Part shown: positions 36,553 through 49,573 of the stretch, piece by piece
Position numbering within the stretch: the first letter of the stretch is position 1
Layout: each line of letters begins with the position of its first letter
From: Patellaria atrata CBS 101060
Lineage: Eukaryota > Ascomycota > Dothideomycetes > Patellariales > Patellariaceae
Assembly: GCA_010093705.1 (NCBI GenBank)
Contig: MU006114.1
Coordinates: 62,001 to 126,000, forward strand
Reading direction: 5' to 3'
Length of the DNA stretch: 64,000 nt
Notes under the pieces: generated by a model
The model's database searches: none
Seen by the model: only the letters and a program-made list of their open reading frames with translations
Told to the model about the DNA's origin: nothing
Translations under genes and position numbers: made by a program

Positions 36553-39500
36553 TCAGATAACGCACGGACGGGAATCGGCAGAATCGGATTCGAGTTGGAG
36601 TTTTGACTTCAAGAACTCCGCAACACCTTGATGACCCTTCCTCTCCACCAGAGACAACGCGGTATCGCCATCTTTGTCCTTAATTTCCAACTCGATACCG
36701 TCGCACTTATCAGCACCTCTATGATATTCTGGTAGCCCATTGTAGACGCAAAATGTAGAGGTGTTTGATCCCGGCCATCCCTCGCATTTACGTCAATGTC
36801 ACTTCGTGCGATGAGAATCTCGACAACTCTCTTGTAGCAACGTGCACCTGCCGCATGCAAGAGTTCCTCTGTGTCTTCTTCCCAGCCGATTAGGTCACAC
36901 TTGTTGAACGGGTTTTCGTAAAATTCCATGAACCCAACGTGATATGATTTCCATACATCACGGTCGCTCCATGCGGTTGCCAGATGCAATAATGTCCTTC
37001 CACGTCTATCTTTTGCGTTGATGTCGACGTCATAGCGTTCGACAAGTAGCTTCACTATCGGCTCGTAGTGTCGAACGAAAATTGATTTGAACAGTGTCAC
37101 CGGGTCCTCTTCCACTAAATCAGGGGGTATCGCTTCCCGATCAAAAAGCATCCAATCGGTATCTTCATCATCACTCCATGCAACCGCGAAGTGCAATGGC
37201 GTGTATCCATCCTCGCCTTTTTGAAGGTTAGGATCTACGTCGTCTCGTTCAAGAAGTATTCTTACGGCTTCAACGTATCTTTGTAATACCGCCTTGATAA
37301 GTGGTGTCTCAGCCCGTATGTGGGAAGTATGATTTACTTTGATCTCCGCCCTCGCAAGGAGTAATTGTATCAACGATCCCGCGTTATGTTCTTAGAATAC
37401 CGCCGCTGCTGATAATGCAGTTTCACCAGATTGATCAGTGGAGTTCACATCGATAGAGGGGTGCCCAAGGAGAAGCTTGATAATATTTATAAATCCGTTT
37501 TTTTTTACCGCCAGAGTCAGGGCTACCTCGCCCCAGCCGATCTCACCATTTATATCCAAGTTTACGTTCCCAATAAGGAGTTGTACACTCTTTTTACATC
37601 CTGTCCTTATTGCTACGTAAAGTACCGTGTAAGCGATCTCCCCTAGAGCGCTTATATTGCGATCTTCCCTCTCCACTAAAACTTTTATAAGCGGGTATTC
37701 GTCTTTCGGATTCCATTTCTCCACTGCAAGTACTACCGCGGTCCGTCCACAGGCACCGGATGGCGGAAATATATCGATATTCCTGTGTCCCATAAGAAGG
37801 TGACAAGCCGATGCTCGTCGGGATTCTATCGCCAAGTGAATTGGAGAGTTGCCGTATCGATCGATCTGGTTCACATCGGTCTCGTCCAGATCAAGTAGCA
37901 AGTTTAAAACATTTTCATTTTCATGCTACACAGTCCACGTAAGTGGTGTTCTTGACCATAGTCCATGGTGCGTATTCACAAGTTTGGAGATAGTTCTTCT
38001 ATCTGTAACAGGCTAGAGCCTAGTGGTATGAGCGCGCCCTGCATCCGAAGATCAGCCAGTAATATTTTCCTCAAACCTGCCTTCAGACTCTTCTCTTCTT
38101 CTTTATCTTGATTGTAGATAGCATCTGGACTAGATAGTTGGAACACAATTACTAGAGGCCGCTCACACTATCCGAGTCTGTGATTACTTTGTTTACGACC
38201 TGTGAAAGTCCGAAGAAAGCACTTGCGTTGAGAAGTGACCCAGATGGGAATGGTCTGATCAACTATACAACGTGTTCCCAGTCGTCTGCGAAATGTGTGA
38301 TGAAAAAGAGTGATCTATCATCTTCACATAGACGGGTTAAGGAGGAAAATAACTGTTCTTGAAAAGTGAATATGTGTTCTACCCAGTGCGTAATACTATA
38401 ACTCAGAAATTTATGCTGGTTATATATGCCCTTCAACTCTTTGAAATATTCATCGTCTAGTCCTCGGTTCAAAAGGGGTGGTCCTTTGAATTGAGGACTA
38501 TTAGTAGATATCTTAAGAGCATCAAAGCAGAGATAGGTAAGATAAGCCGCAGCTATATACTGCCTCGTCGGAAGCCACCTTGTTCGAACAGTTTCAAGAT
38601 ACTCTTGTGTCGTGTAATGGACCAAACGTACAATCTTGCTCTTTGGATCCTCTACCACAAGTCCAGCACAGGCCAGAGATAATGTCTTCGATGTCAGATA
38701 TATTATCTTCATCCAGTTCGTTGGTATCAAGCCGAATAGCTAATGCATGGCATAATTCTTCCGATCTCAGCGGCCTTAGCGCATACGTGATCCAGTAAAT
38801 AGCGTTTGTCGCGAGATCCCTTCTTTCCGGTGGTTGGAGGTCTATCCTCTCAATTGCGCTGTTGTATACTTGAGCCAAATCTTGGCCTTGTCGCTGGGAA
38901 TCATCCAGCGCCTCCTTTACGTTCTTTACATTCGTCTTGCCGCGAAGTGAAACAATTTGCAGATGAGCAAGCAGAAACATACGAGAACTGTTAGCTTTAG
39001 TCTCTTTGATAGTTTGCTCTGGGTGACAGACATTCCATCTACCGCTGTTACTATCCTATTCTAGATGACTTGTTGTAGTTCTTCGCTATTTCTAATGAAT
39101 TTAGGAAGATACTTTATCTTGCTAGCTACATAACGTCTTACATCGTCATCGCTTGCCTCCAGTTCGAGAATGCAGTCCTGATCGAAATTTTCTAAGATAT
39201 ACTGAATATTTCTCGAAGTGGCCATGATACGTAGATTCACCTTAGTTTGAATGTCGCGTAACACATCTAAAAGGTCCTGATAATCAGCACATTCATATAA
39301 AGCGTCAACAACCACGAAAATTTTTGAAAATTTCCCAAGGACAGCGCATAGAATTATAACGATCTCCTTGAGCGCAAATCGCGTCCCATTGAGATCATGC
39401 TTTCTGTGGAGATCTGGGGCGGCTTGAAATATCGTCGCATGGCCCCGAATTCACTGCTTGAAGAGAGCTGCCAGTAATCGGAAAATAGTCTGTTCTTCGG

Positions 39501-40660
39501 TACGCTTGTAATTACAGTATAGGTATGTAACAGCAACCTTGTTTTCGTGATGTTTAAATTCGTTGTGTAGATGATCAACCACAACAGCTGCTGTTATTGT
39601 CTTTCCTGCTCGTGGAATGCGTTGACAAAGTATTTCTCTCTTTGATCCCTCCACGCAGTCGGAAAATTCGGGCCTGTGGAGGATTCATGTACCTGTTTCA
39701 GCTAACCGTTGGGTAATGATGTCGGAATGCTGGGCTGGATAGTCACTTTTTGATATCCAATTCAGAAGCCGTTCGCGTTTTTCATCGTCTAAACCAGTCT
39801 GAATAGTTTCGACATGTGCTTTTACAGCAGACTGGGAGTTGTTTATAGCATTTACTCGATCGGCGATGGCATGCTCTGTGTCATTCATAGAGACTATGTG
39901 GTCCCTTATCACTTGAGACAATTTACTATGGATATTAGTGAAAGGTAGTATGTATCGTGATTGGCGTTTTCTCTTCTGATGGCGCATGGTAAGGGAGGAG
40001 ATACGGGGTCAAACTTACAAATGATCTCTTTGTAAAGCAATCTGAACAACCGACTTCGTCCGTTCTAATCTTTCTCGCAAGTACACAATATTATTATTCT
40101 TCCACATCCATTTGAAAGCATCCAGTTTACTTTCACGTCCACCTCCACTGGAGGAGCAACAATACAATTCTTCTTACACAGTTTTGTGCTGATCTAGTGG
40201 TCGATTGGAACCGAAGAGCCGCTTGACGCTAGTAAAACCTGCAAACATCCTTAAATCAGACATGTTCACATCTGACACTCTTCGGTTGTTTTCCCGCTTG
40301 CTAAACTTTCACGGGTGGATGCTCAAAACTTAGATCTGATGGCTGTTTTCAGACGTACGGTGCAGGCATTGTAAAGTCTGATCCAATACGTTCAGTGAAG
40401 CCAGAGTCCGTCCGTGAAGCAACCGTTTAGCAACTAAGAGGGTCAAGGTAAGAGGATGATTAGATATTTCTAACATACCATTCCTCGTCTTTATCCTTTC
40501 CCTCGACAGTATCCTTTACCTCCACCAGTAACTCCTTCAAACTCCTTGCTTCCTAGAAGCATGCTTGACATTCTTTCGGGATGTCCTTCAAGTCTCTTAG
40601 GAAAGTCACTACTTTCCGCGTGAGATCAATAACGGATAAGATACTGCCGAGTGGATCCAT
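36553..40660 (-). pseudogene. Decayed NACHT-ankyrin (NLR-like/STAND) gene
   Basis: The minus strand shows a full STAND architecture in order. The fungal N-terminal domain starts MDPLGSILSVIDLTRKVVTF at 40660, with LERTKSVVQIALQRDHL and a GTAAGT donor near 40020. A linker KLSQVIRDHIVSMN..LLNWISKSDYPAQHSDII lies at 39930-39690. The NACHT P-loop RIPRAGKT (about 39605-39623) follows, where relatives have GIPGAGKT, then a Walker B-like IFVVVDALYEC (about 39300). Winged-helix and linker segments follow (YWITYALRPLRSEELCHALA; VHYTTQEYLETVRTRW), then ankyrin repeats over 37900-36553. At least four in-frame stops and several frame changes interrupt it, including a TGA where relatives have Trp (39685-39687) and a TAG in the N-terminal domain. 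Intact members act in non-self recognition and cell death. This copy is almost certainly non-functional. Confidence 0.8.
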
Positions 40661-42167
40661 GATGGGTGGATAGTCGAAGTTTTCTTACTATAGATATCAA
40701 TAGAGGGGGGAAAAGGACAGGCTGGGAGATGGAATGGGAAAGAAAGCAAACGTATTCTATGCGGGGTAAAAGAAAATGTATACTCCCGTCCTGTTGCACC
40801 GACAGAATTTATTCATGCTGAGAGGACAAGGGTGGAAGACTACATTTGAGACGTACAACGAGTAAAGAAGGGAGCAAAAACGCCCTACGCGGGGAGAATA
40901 GGGATACATAGTTGGTGTCTCGTTGCACTGGTGTAACTCATCCTCTCAGAAAGCAGTATCACAGCAGATACACGGAGGGGTGACAGATTGCCTCCATTGA
41001 TGCTTACATGTTGGATGATTATTGGATTAGACTGACCGTCACTGACCCTCTCTAGGTTCACTCCCAACCCAACCGCTCGGTATGACCATTTCCTCCCAGG
41101 GAATTTAGCCACATGCTCGGAAAGGAGTTATCTAATAAGAGAAATGCATATGACCAATAGCGAAGACGGAAGATGTAAGTCTAGATTGTGCGTGAGAAAA
41201 AGAGAAAACGTCAGACTCGGCCAAGACGAATAGGAGGAAGGAGATGTTAGATAGAGATGACTGTCTATTTTAGTAAACTTAAAGGACCTGCCCTGGCATC
41301 TAGTCGAGAATAGCTAAGGCACCTTATAAGAACACCTCACCAATATACTGATTATAATGAGTATTACCGCTCCAGTTGAAAGTGGATAGGATTCTCAATT
41401 TTGCATACGGCCAGGAAACGCGTGCTTATGAAAGGTAACTTATATGCAGCCGAGCTAGGAAAACCTGTACAGTACAGTATAACGTGCTGATAATACTCAC
41501 CTGTCAGCGTGATACACGGCGTAATCGGTTAAGCTGAGAGGGGGTGGGTATACAGTTCCTGTACCCAAACGGAGGGCGTGTGCTTATATGACTTAAGGGG
41601 CGTATGCGGACCGCTAGTCAACTGATACCTACCCTAACATTCTGAAATCGAGTAAATACTAGGACTATTTGGCCGGGCTCGATATTTGAACCATTAAAAG
41701 TTCCCCTTGCTCCCTTCTAAAAGCACTATATATCAAAGTTAGCGAAATTGTCACAGCACTGGAGGTATACTTTGAAACTTACATGTCGCTGTAAAGCCCT
41801 TTAGTAGGCGCCCCATCACTACCGTAAATCGTACACTAAAAACGAAAGCAACATGAAAGTTCGAAGGTTTCATTGCTACCAAACCATCGACCACCCCTCT
41901 CCTCTATCATAATTACACCCCCATCCCATCCCATCTCCATATCACGATGCCAAATCCAAACCTCAAATCATATGTATGCGCACCCCACAAAAAAAAAACC
42001 CCCCAGCTATGCTGCAAAAAAGAACTTTTATCGTTGCTTCATAGTTCCGAACTCAAAACAAAAAAGGGGAAAAGAACAACTGACAAATGGTATCATACTG
42101 ATTCAAGCAGAAAACAAGACCCAAGATGACTAGACATACACACCACGCCCTCCCTCTTTTATGTTTA
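40661..42167. other. Intergenic
   Basis: 5' flank of the NLR pseudogene and 3' flank of the kelch gene. C-rich and A-rich tracts occur at 41880-42010. No gene recognised. Confidence 0.4.
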
Positions 42168-44824
42168 CTAATCCCTATTTATGACTCGCAAGCTCCTTCT
42201 CGGGTTCAGTAACACACCCTTCGTGCCCCAGAACGACGGTTCTTGGCCCGCGAGTAAGTCATCCGTGCTACTACCCGCACTGCTCCTTCTGCCTTCCGGA
42301 TAGACGGGATTGGCGCCGGGCACTGCACCCGCACCTAGTGTTGGTACAGCGGGGATGCCGCTGCCACCGCCCCCACCAACTGCCGAGGGGCCGGCACCGT
42401 GACTCGTGCCTGGTGCGGATGAAGTCGTCGTGCTGGCGGCTCGTTGATTATCCGAAGAGGTCTTGTTGGATGAGGAGCCGACCGGGAGGACAAAGGCTTC
42501 TTTCTCCGCTCTGGTGGGATCGTTGGCGGCGCGTTGGGCTTGTGCCACGTGGTTCTTGTAAAGTAGGAGTTGTTTTCTGTAAACCCAGGCGCAGAAGGCG
42601 AAGTAAATGGCAATTAGGAAGAAGATTCCTGCGACAACACCGGCAACGATGGCGCCGACGTTGGTACCGCTTCTGCCTGAGGAAGTGCTAGCAGGAACTC
42701 CAGTGACTTCCGTGACGACGGCACCATTTGGACCCGTAACGGTATAAGTAATCGGCTTACCCGTAGCGAGCGGTCCTTCGCTAGGTTCATTCACAGGAGC
42801 TGTGATGGTGGCTCCACCAGTTGGCCCGCCACCGATCGCTGAGATAACAGGAGCTGGTACTTCATACCCATATGAACCTTCAAGACCAGCATCAGAGTCG
42901 GCACCAAGCTGAGACATCTGCTGAGAAAAGGGATTGGCGTCCTCTTCACCTGGATTTGCATCATCGTTGTCGTTGTTTCTTCCCCTGGACAGAGCTTTGA
43001 AGGAGGTGCCCCATTGCAAGGATGACATGTTGAAGACGTATATGCCTGGAGACTCGCAAGTCAACTCATCCCCAACATACCCACCAAGAACAATCATTTG
43101 ACCATCCCACACGCTACAACTGTGACCTGCGCGTTCATAAGGGATTGATTGGTCGGACTGGTCTACCTCAATCCAGGTAAAAGATGGGACGGAAAGGATC
43201 CACATATCGTTCATCTGAATCTGTTCTTGGTATGGTACGAGGTTCTGACCACCAAACATGTAGACATTGTAGGATGAACCACTATAAAAGAGTTAGTATG
43301 CGTGTAAGAGGAACAATGGGATACTAACTCCGCAGCGGCAGCAACTACTGCACAGGGGTTTACCCGGTACTTGGGAGTTTTGCCAGTAGTGGCTTGTTTA
43401 TACCACGTCGATGTAGCGATGTCAAAAACGTCAATGACGTTCATTTGGGTCTATTGCACCAGGGATCAGTACTACGTATTTCAAATGCCGAGCTGATGAG
43501 ACTCACGAAAGTGGCATTCGTCCCACCAGCAAGACCTAGCAAGATACCTTCAGCTCCAAAACCGGGCACATAGACTAAGATTCCATCAGCTCTCTCGGTG
43601 AACCCTACGCTCTCTTGAAGACCACCTTCGGTGATATTTCTCCATACACCGGACTCGCCCGCAGCCTGGCCGTCAGACAATGACTCGACAGCTGCATTCG
43701 TAGCGCCAGGGAAGGTGAATTCAACCATACTCTTCAAGTAAATCCTAGCGACTTGTCTTGACCATCCTTCTGTGGTTAGAAAGTCTTGGTGTCCCCCAAA
43801 ATACCACCCTCGGCCAAGAGATGCGACATTAAAGCCTGCACCCTCTGCTGAACGTTGGACGGGTTGCCCGTCTCTCACAGCGTTTGTGCCTGCAGAGGTT
43901 TCAGGGTTCTTGTGCTCAATCCAACGAGAATCGTGAATATTGTATTCCCACAGTGAGAACGCGGTAGGTAATTCTTCCGGTGCCTCTGAGAATTCACCAC
44001 CGTAGAGAAACAGAGAGGTACGAGAGTTCCAAAGGTAACCATTCGCTACTGCTGGAGGTCCGGAAGGTTGGGGTAGGCCTGAAACCGCAGGACCCGAGAT
44101 TTCCCAATCCGTGGTCAAATCGTACGTGATGAAATCGTTGGCTATGGTTGATTTAGAAGGTTTCTCATCAGTCGAAAGAGGAAGTACATACTCCAAGTGT
44201 CTGTATCTTGATTCTCCCGAAAGCTTCTTCGTCCTCCATAAACGTACATGGTTCCATTCACAATTGCAGCTATAAATCATTAGTCCTAATCTAACCTTAT
44301 CTTTAGGTAGAGGTACCTTGATGGCTCCATCTATGGCATACATCCGTTGCACTATCACTTCTCCTCGCCAACGGTGCACTTAAAGTTCTCGATCCTCGTT
44401 GTTCATGTCTAATAACACCCCCCTTTGCTCCGAACGGTATGTGTCCATCCCCACCTAACAACGGAGTATTGTGTAAAATTGGTACGATTATGGCCAAAAA
44501 TATTGCTAGCAACGTCAATCTGGAAAGTCTCGACGCGCTGGTATATGGATATGGCATTGTCGCCATGTCTTCTGTTTGATCGTTGCTGTTGAACGAGTCT
44601 GTATCACTATCGATATCCTCCCATTCGTGCTCGTGATCCTCAACCGGACCCAATATGTCTGGTTTGCTCCGAAACCTTACTCTTAACAGAGGTCTCTTTA
44701 AGCGAGCAGCGGGGATGGCTTGTATATTCGATTCGTCTTCGATGAGTCCAACTTCGGCAAATACAGATTTTCGACGTGGTCTGGGGATTTCGGAGGAATT
44801 GTGAGAATCGTGAAACGGTTCCAT
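42168..44824 (-). CDS. Kelch-repeat membrane protein
   Basis: Five exons on the minus strand: 44824-44317, 44269-44192, 44141-43507, 43450-43329, 43281-42168, giving 818 residues, with introns of 47-56 nt. After an acidic N-terminus there is a membrane segment at about residues 98-117 (LTLLAIFLAIIVPIL). Kelch/galactose-oxidase-like blades follow: IVNGTMYVYGGR, LWNSRTSLFLYGGEF, GWYFGGHQD, EGILLGLAGGTNATF, YNVYMFGGQNLVPY, GHSCSVWDGQMIVLGGYV. A second membrane segment (GAIVAGVVAGIFFLIAIYFA) and a long Ser/Gly-rich tail follow, ending in the conserved-looking LLNPRRSLRVINRD. It matches a family found across filamentous ascomycetes, with the propeller on one side of a membrane and the tail on the other. 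No function is established to my knowledge; a role at the cell surface or growing tip is inference. Confidence 0.87.
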
Positions 44825-46555
44825 GGTGAAGAAGAGGAGTTTGGGAGTCTAGAACTAGGGAACCGATCGGTGAATACGAAGTTACTGGTGTGTAGAAGCG
44901 TGGATGTAGTGCAGCCGCAGTGCAGATACGAATTGAAGGGTCAGAATAGGGACTTTTGCTTTAGTTTTGGGAGGTGCGGGTGCGCGTGGATGGCAGTTCT
45001 ACGGGACGTATGTGGCGACGGGAAAGGAGGATAAGCTATGTATAGAATCAATCATACGAGATTCTCAATGACAAACAATCGCAAAAAGTGCATCACGACA
45101 GATTTCAATGTGACAGAGAGGAGTTCAAAGATGACGGAGAAAGTAAAGAGAATTCGATTTGGTAATATGGTGATAATATGTTCGATGCCTGCTCGATGCC
45201 TGCTCTTGCCCTGACGACGCTGGCCGTGGTTCATCAATCGTCTCACAGTCGAGCTCAATCAAGGACAGCACCACGCGCATGGGTCGTAAATTCGAACGTC
45301 ATTTTGCGGCTCGATTGGGAAGGGATGAGAGACCGAAACGAATTAGCACAACGGAGGAAGGCGCCACCGAAGCCAACCATGAATCCGTGCACTCTTGGCT
45401 GCTTCCCAACCTCTGGCCGACTTTCAAATCCTCGAGCCGTCCAACGCCGGCTTGATAGTGATACTTCCGTACGGAGGTACAGTAGAAAAAGAACGGCGAC
45501 AACAAGCCAGCAACATCTGCACAGCCTAAATAAGTTCAACCTGCTAAAGCAACAAAACCGAACGTAATTAACCTTAACGATCCAATCGCCAAATGTCATT
45601 TAACGACTGACAGTTCTGACAGCCAATAAATACAACTCAATAATACCTGTCGGTCCTCATGTCCACTTTAGGGCAAAGCCGAGCTTGAGAAATATCACAG
45701 GGGAAATCCATAGAAGGTCCCCAAACCCCCGTGACGTGTGCCTGACATCTATCCACTTTTCACCCCGCATGCCATCAACATCGTCGATCCGCTTCGCCTA
45801 TATGAGTGTTGGAACGGGATGAATGATATACTGTAAACGGCAGAGCATAACCATACTTGTAAACTTATGCTAGAATCATCTTCAACGTGAATAAGCATCA
45901 AATTCCATCTGGAAGCACATGGACTAGAACTATATCGAAAATTACATGAGAAAAGTATTTAGAGAACTTTGATACCGTAGTCAGCCTGGAACAACCCCGC
46001 TCTTGTACTGGTTCAACGTGCACCCGTTCGAAGATCAATACGTGGCGGTGCACTTGTCTCGAAGCGGAGTGGCTAGAGTATATATCGTGGCGTTGCGGGT
46101 GGTTGAAATTCCGGACGGGATATGTTAAGGTAAGGTTGGTATTTCAAGGGTTCAGATCGATCAGACATCGGTTCACTACCGAGTGCAGATCATCAACATA
46201 GAGATTGGGGGTCTTAAAAGGATTGGTGAGATTGTGAAAAGCTACACGTGCTACGCTACCGATACAACAACTGCCACTTACCGGCCACATTCAACTCCAG
46301 CACCCTGATCTAACTCTGACTATATACCCCAATAATTATGGACAAGTACAAAGTACCTATTCTGCGGATAAGCGTCCAAAATCCGTACCAATGCTGTCTG
46401 GACGGCAACGGTGTGTAAACACCATGATACCCTAGGTAAGCACAACCGGACTCCCGCTATCCAAAATGAGAGACTAAAGGACGAAAAACAGGTCGTGTAA
46501 ACGCTACGCAGTAGCAAATCGAAGAAGATTTTTGATGCTGATCATATGGATGGTT
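44825..46555. other. Intergenic
   Basis: 1.7 kb between the kelch gene (5' side) and KAR9 (3' side). Overlapping open frames of 114-129 codons on both strands at 45178-45600 look like chance: no motif and no splice structure. Confidence 0.4.
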
Positions 46556-49500
46556 CTATCTCCAGCGCCGGCGCTCGTCTGTCGTCGTCCCCAAACTTGA
46601 CTTTCTTCCACCAGTGCTAGTCGTCCTCTCACCTAATGATGGCTTGCCCGTTTTAGGTTGAGGTAACATGCTGCTCCTCCTTCCACTAGCCAGCGCACTA
46701 ACCGGTCTCGTGGCTTTTGGTCTTGCTGAGGGGCTATCATTTGCAGCATCTTCTCCAAGGAAAGGTTCTAGAAACGCACTTGTGCGCCTACTATTTCCGG
46801 AAGTGGCAACAGCTGGGGTCGATTGGGTCGAAGTAAGACGCGGGGACACGAGTTTGGAGGGTGTTTGTGGAGAACCGTAAATGGATCGGCGGTGCGGTGC
46901 AGAACCTGGTGTTGTGGAAGCCGGTCGCGAGTTTCCTGTCGGGGTAGCTGATCCAGACTCTTTACCTAGGGGACTAGGACGAGGGATGGAAGAGATAGAG
47001 GAGACTGAACGTAACGTACGGTCGCGAGGGGATGAAGGCGAGGGTGGATAATGATGTCCGACGACTGTACCATTCATGTTTTTGCATGCGTTCCAACGAG
47101 GTTTGGGCCCCTTCTTTTCCGAAGAGGGAGAGGGCGAGGAGCGGCCTAGATGAGACGGTGTTGGAGAGGATGGTAATCGGGAGGGAGGAGAGAATTCGCT
47201 GGCGCTGAATCTGGAAACGAGTGTCTTTCGGGGCTGGCGATCAGCGCTCCCGGAAGCTACTGGGAGACTTGAATATCTCCTATTCGTAGTTGATTGCGAC
47301 CTGGAGCCACTGGCAAAACTACCCTGTCGGCTCTTGCTACCATAGGGAGTTGATAGACCCTGCTCGCTGCTCTTGCGACTCATCAGTATCACAGAAGAAG
47401 CTGGAGAACTACCCGGTGTCTCCACCGCGCTACTTCCTATGGAACGGTCTGTCAAAATAGTCGATATAGATTCCCGTAGTTGTTGGTTTCGGCTTGCCGT
47501 AATTTCTTCCACTGCGGAATCAAGCTCCTTTATTTCTGCTTCCAATTCTGCCCATTTCCGCCGCATATCAGACTGTAGCCTGAGCACTTCACCGTTGACT
47601 GTTAAGCGGTCTTTGATACCCTTATCAATGATATTCAAGACTCGCTCGACAGCCGGGCCGTAATGCATCTTCTTAGCTTCATAATTCTCAATCTTCTTTG
47701 CCGCTACCGGCAAATTGGTAATGTACTCGCCGTTGTCGATAGACTCCCGAAGTTTCACGATGCTTCTCCCGACGGACTCAGTCATCTTCAATGCTCCCCT
47801 GCCAGCATTCCTGAACACGCTCACCCACCGATCTTCCCCAAGCTCTTTGCGTAAAGATTCAGCATCGTTCTCAAGATTCATCATTTGATTCTCTAATTGT
47901 TCTTGTCTCTTAGCTAATTCTTCACATGCGGTTGGGAAGATTGGTTTCGCTCGTTGCTGAAAACTTGAAAGGCGCATCGGGAGGAAATCAAGGGATGCTC
48001 GTAACGGTTGCATACGCGCAAATAATCCAAGCAGATTAGAGTCCTCCTGTGCTACTTGGGTTGTTGGAGATTGAAGCGGAGAACCTACCGCGAAGGACGG
48101 AGGTAGACTGAACCGAGGGTTGACAGTAGTTCTAGCTTTTAAGATAGGAGCCTCCTCTACAATAGTTTCAAGGTCGCCGATATCGATGCTACTGCTAGGG
48201 TCTGTGGCTGACTCCATCACGACGCTTCGATGCCTTTGCTCTTCCATTTCGAAGACTAATCTGCTTAGGGAGTCCACTTCTAACCCAATTTCACCTAGCA
48301 CAGTGGACCATAGCTCTTCCCATTCCATTGCTATCTCTACTTGGCCTTTCACATCTTTCAATGTTTGCTTAATCTTTTGCCAATCTCTGAGTATCTCTTC
48401 CATGTGCTGAACATGTCCTTCAAGGTCTTCCTTAGGTACTTTGGCAACATCTTCTCTGGCTTGTAATTTTTCTATCGCAGTAACATAAACCTTGATTAGA
48501 GTTTCGAATCGGTTTATAGCGGCATCGACTTCTCCAAGGCCTTCCCTGCCACCATCTGCCGCCCATTCTACATCATCTTCAGCATCCAGGCCCTCGAGTA
48601 CCTCCGATGCCTTCCGTATCCACATACGAATTTGTCGTGCTGCATCACTTAGAGCCCGAGCGGCGGCAACCGTTGGTATAGTTGAAAGACTAGTGGAAAG
48701 TGATGATGCATCGGGTAATTGGATGGATGTCAGTTGCGACAGTTGACTTGTGAATGACACACGCGAGAGAGTGTATATAGAATTAGCTCGGGTAAGATTA
48801 TAAGGATTGAAGTATGACTCTACTTCGGTCGACTCTTCATATGAGGGCGCTTTGTCTTCAACATGTGAGGTCTGAGCGTCTGGAAGAGAGGGTGTATCTT
48901 TGGCTGGAGGAGTTGGAGGACGTTCCAAATAAGGAGAAGTATCCGACATCTCAGCTAGATCTCTTGAACTACCACAGGCCTTTCCAATGTCAGGTAGCCG
49001 ATATTTGAGCGGGTCATGCTCTAAAACATCAGGTTCTTCGCTATGATCAGAATCAGAGGCGACGATTCTCTCACTGGTGCTTATAATTGAAGAATGATCA
49101 CTTTCGTGTTCAATATGAGTCTCCATGCTCAATCGCGTTCCACTTTCTCCGGTGAGTTGAGGTGTGAGAATATAATGCGTGCCAGTCCAGGTTCGCCCTC
49201 TCCGCTGGATCCTTATTGAGTAGTCACGGTGTTGTTCATCTAACTTTCTTAATTCGGACTCTGGTATACGACCGATATCCTGTGCAGTCGTCGGGTTAGA
49301 CTGTTGTTGATTTGTGCTGTTCAGGAACTTCATGCGAGCCAACAAGCCCGGTGAAGGCTTTCGCAAAGTGCGCTGTCGCTGCACGCCTGTTCCAGTGGGA
49401 CTCCCTACCGGACTCGACTGTGTCAGAGTAGGGTCGCTACTGGACTGGGGAGTTGGGGAGGCGGGACTGCCACAAGAGCTCAGCCTGTGACCGTCATCCG

Positions 49501-49573
49501 CAACGAACGATTGTGGGGTCAATGGGGGTAATTGAGCCGTGGATTGTTGATTGAGTGATAGTTCCGTCGTCAT
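46556..49573 (-). CDS. KAR9: KAR9-like spindle-positioning protein
   Basis: A single exon of 1005 residues. The N-terminal 120 residues are disordered. The KAR9 domain (about residues 290-730) is helical, with ARALSDAARQIRMWIRKASE, AINRFETLIKVYVTAIEKLQ, LEENMMNLE-like coiled coil and MRRKWAELEAEIKELDSAVE. The C-terminal 300 residues are Ser/Pro/Arg-rich and basic, as expected for microtubule contact. A SxIP-type motif, SSIPRPSPLG, lies near residue 860; SxIP motifs bind the EB1/Bim1 plus-end protein. Kar9 links microtubule plus ends to myosin V for spindle orientation and nuclear movement. The long uninterrupted frame and the ATG at 49573 make the model simple. The ortholog in yeast is shorter (about 640 residues). 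Confidence 0.82.
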   Translation of the reverse strand: MTTELSLNQQSTAQLPPLTPQSFVADDGHRLSSCGSPASPTPQSSSDPTLTQSSPVGSPTGTGVQRQRTLRKPSPGLLARMKFLNSTNQQQSNPTTAQDIGRIPESELRKLDEQHRDYSIRIQRRGRTWTGTHYILTPQLTGESGTRLSMETHIEHESDHSSIISTSERIVASDSDHSEEPDVLEHDPLKYRLPDIGKACGSSRDLAEMSDTSPYLERPPTPPAKDTPSLPDAQTSHVEDKAPSYEESTEVESYFNPYNLTRANSIYTLSRVSFTSQLSQLTSIQLPDASSLSTSLSTIPTVAAARALSDAARQIRMWIRKASEVLEGLDAEDDVEWAADGGREGLGEVDAAINRFETLIKVYVTAIEKLQAREDVAKVPKEDLEGHVQHMEEILRDWQKIKQTLKDVKGQVEIAMEWEELWSTVLGEIGLEVDSLSRLVFEMEEQRHRSVVMESATDPSSSIDIGDLETIVEEAPILKARTTVNPRFSLPPSFAVGSPLQSPTTQVAQEDSNLLGLFARMQPLRASLDFLPMRLSSFQQRAKPIFPTACEELAKRQEQLENQMMNLENDAESLRKELGEDRWVSVFRNAGRGALKMTESVGRSIVKLRESIDNGEYITNLPVAAKKIENYEAKKMHYGPAVERVLNIIDKGIKDRLTVNGEVLRLQSDMRRKWAELEAEIKELDSAVEEITASRNQQLRESISTILTDRSIGSSAVETPGSSPASSVILMSRKSSEQGLSTPYGSKSRQGSFASGSRSQSTTNRRYSSLPVASGSADRQPRKTLVSRFSASEFSPPSRLPSSPTPSHLGRSSPSPSSEKKGPKPRWNACKNMNGTVVGHHYPPSPSSPRDRTLRSVSSISSIPRPSPLGKESGSATPTGNSRPASTTPGSAPHRRSIYGSPQTPSKLVSPRLTSTQSTPAVATSGNSRRTSAFLEPFLGEDAANDSPSARPKATRPVSALASGRRSSMLPQPKTGKPSLGERTTSTGGRKSSLGTTTDERRRWR

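Noticed and set aside
45178-45600. Open frames of 129 (plus) and 114 (minus) codons
   Set aside because: They mirror each other, and neither reads like a known protein.
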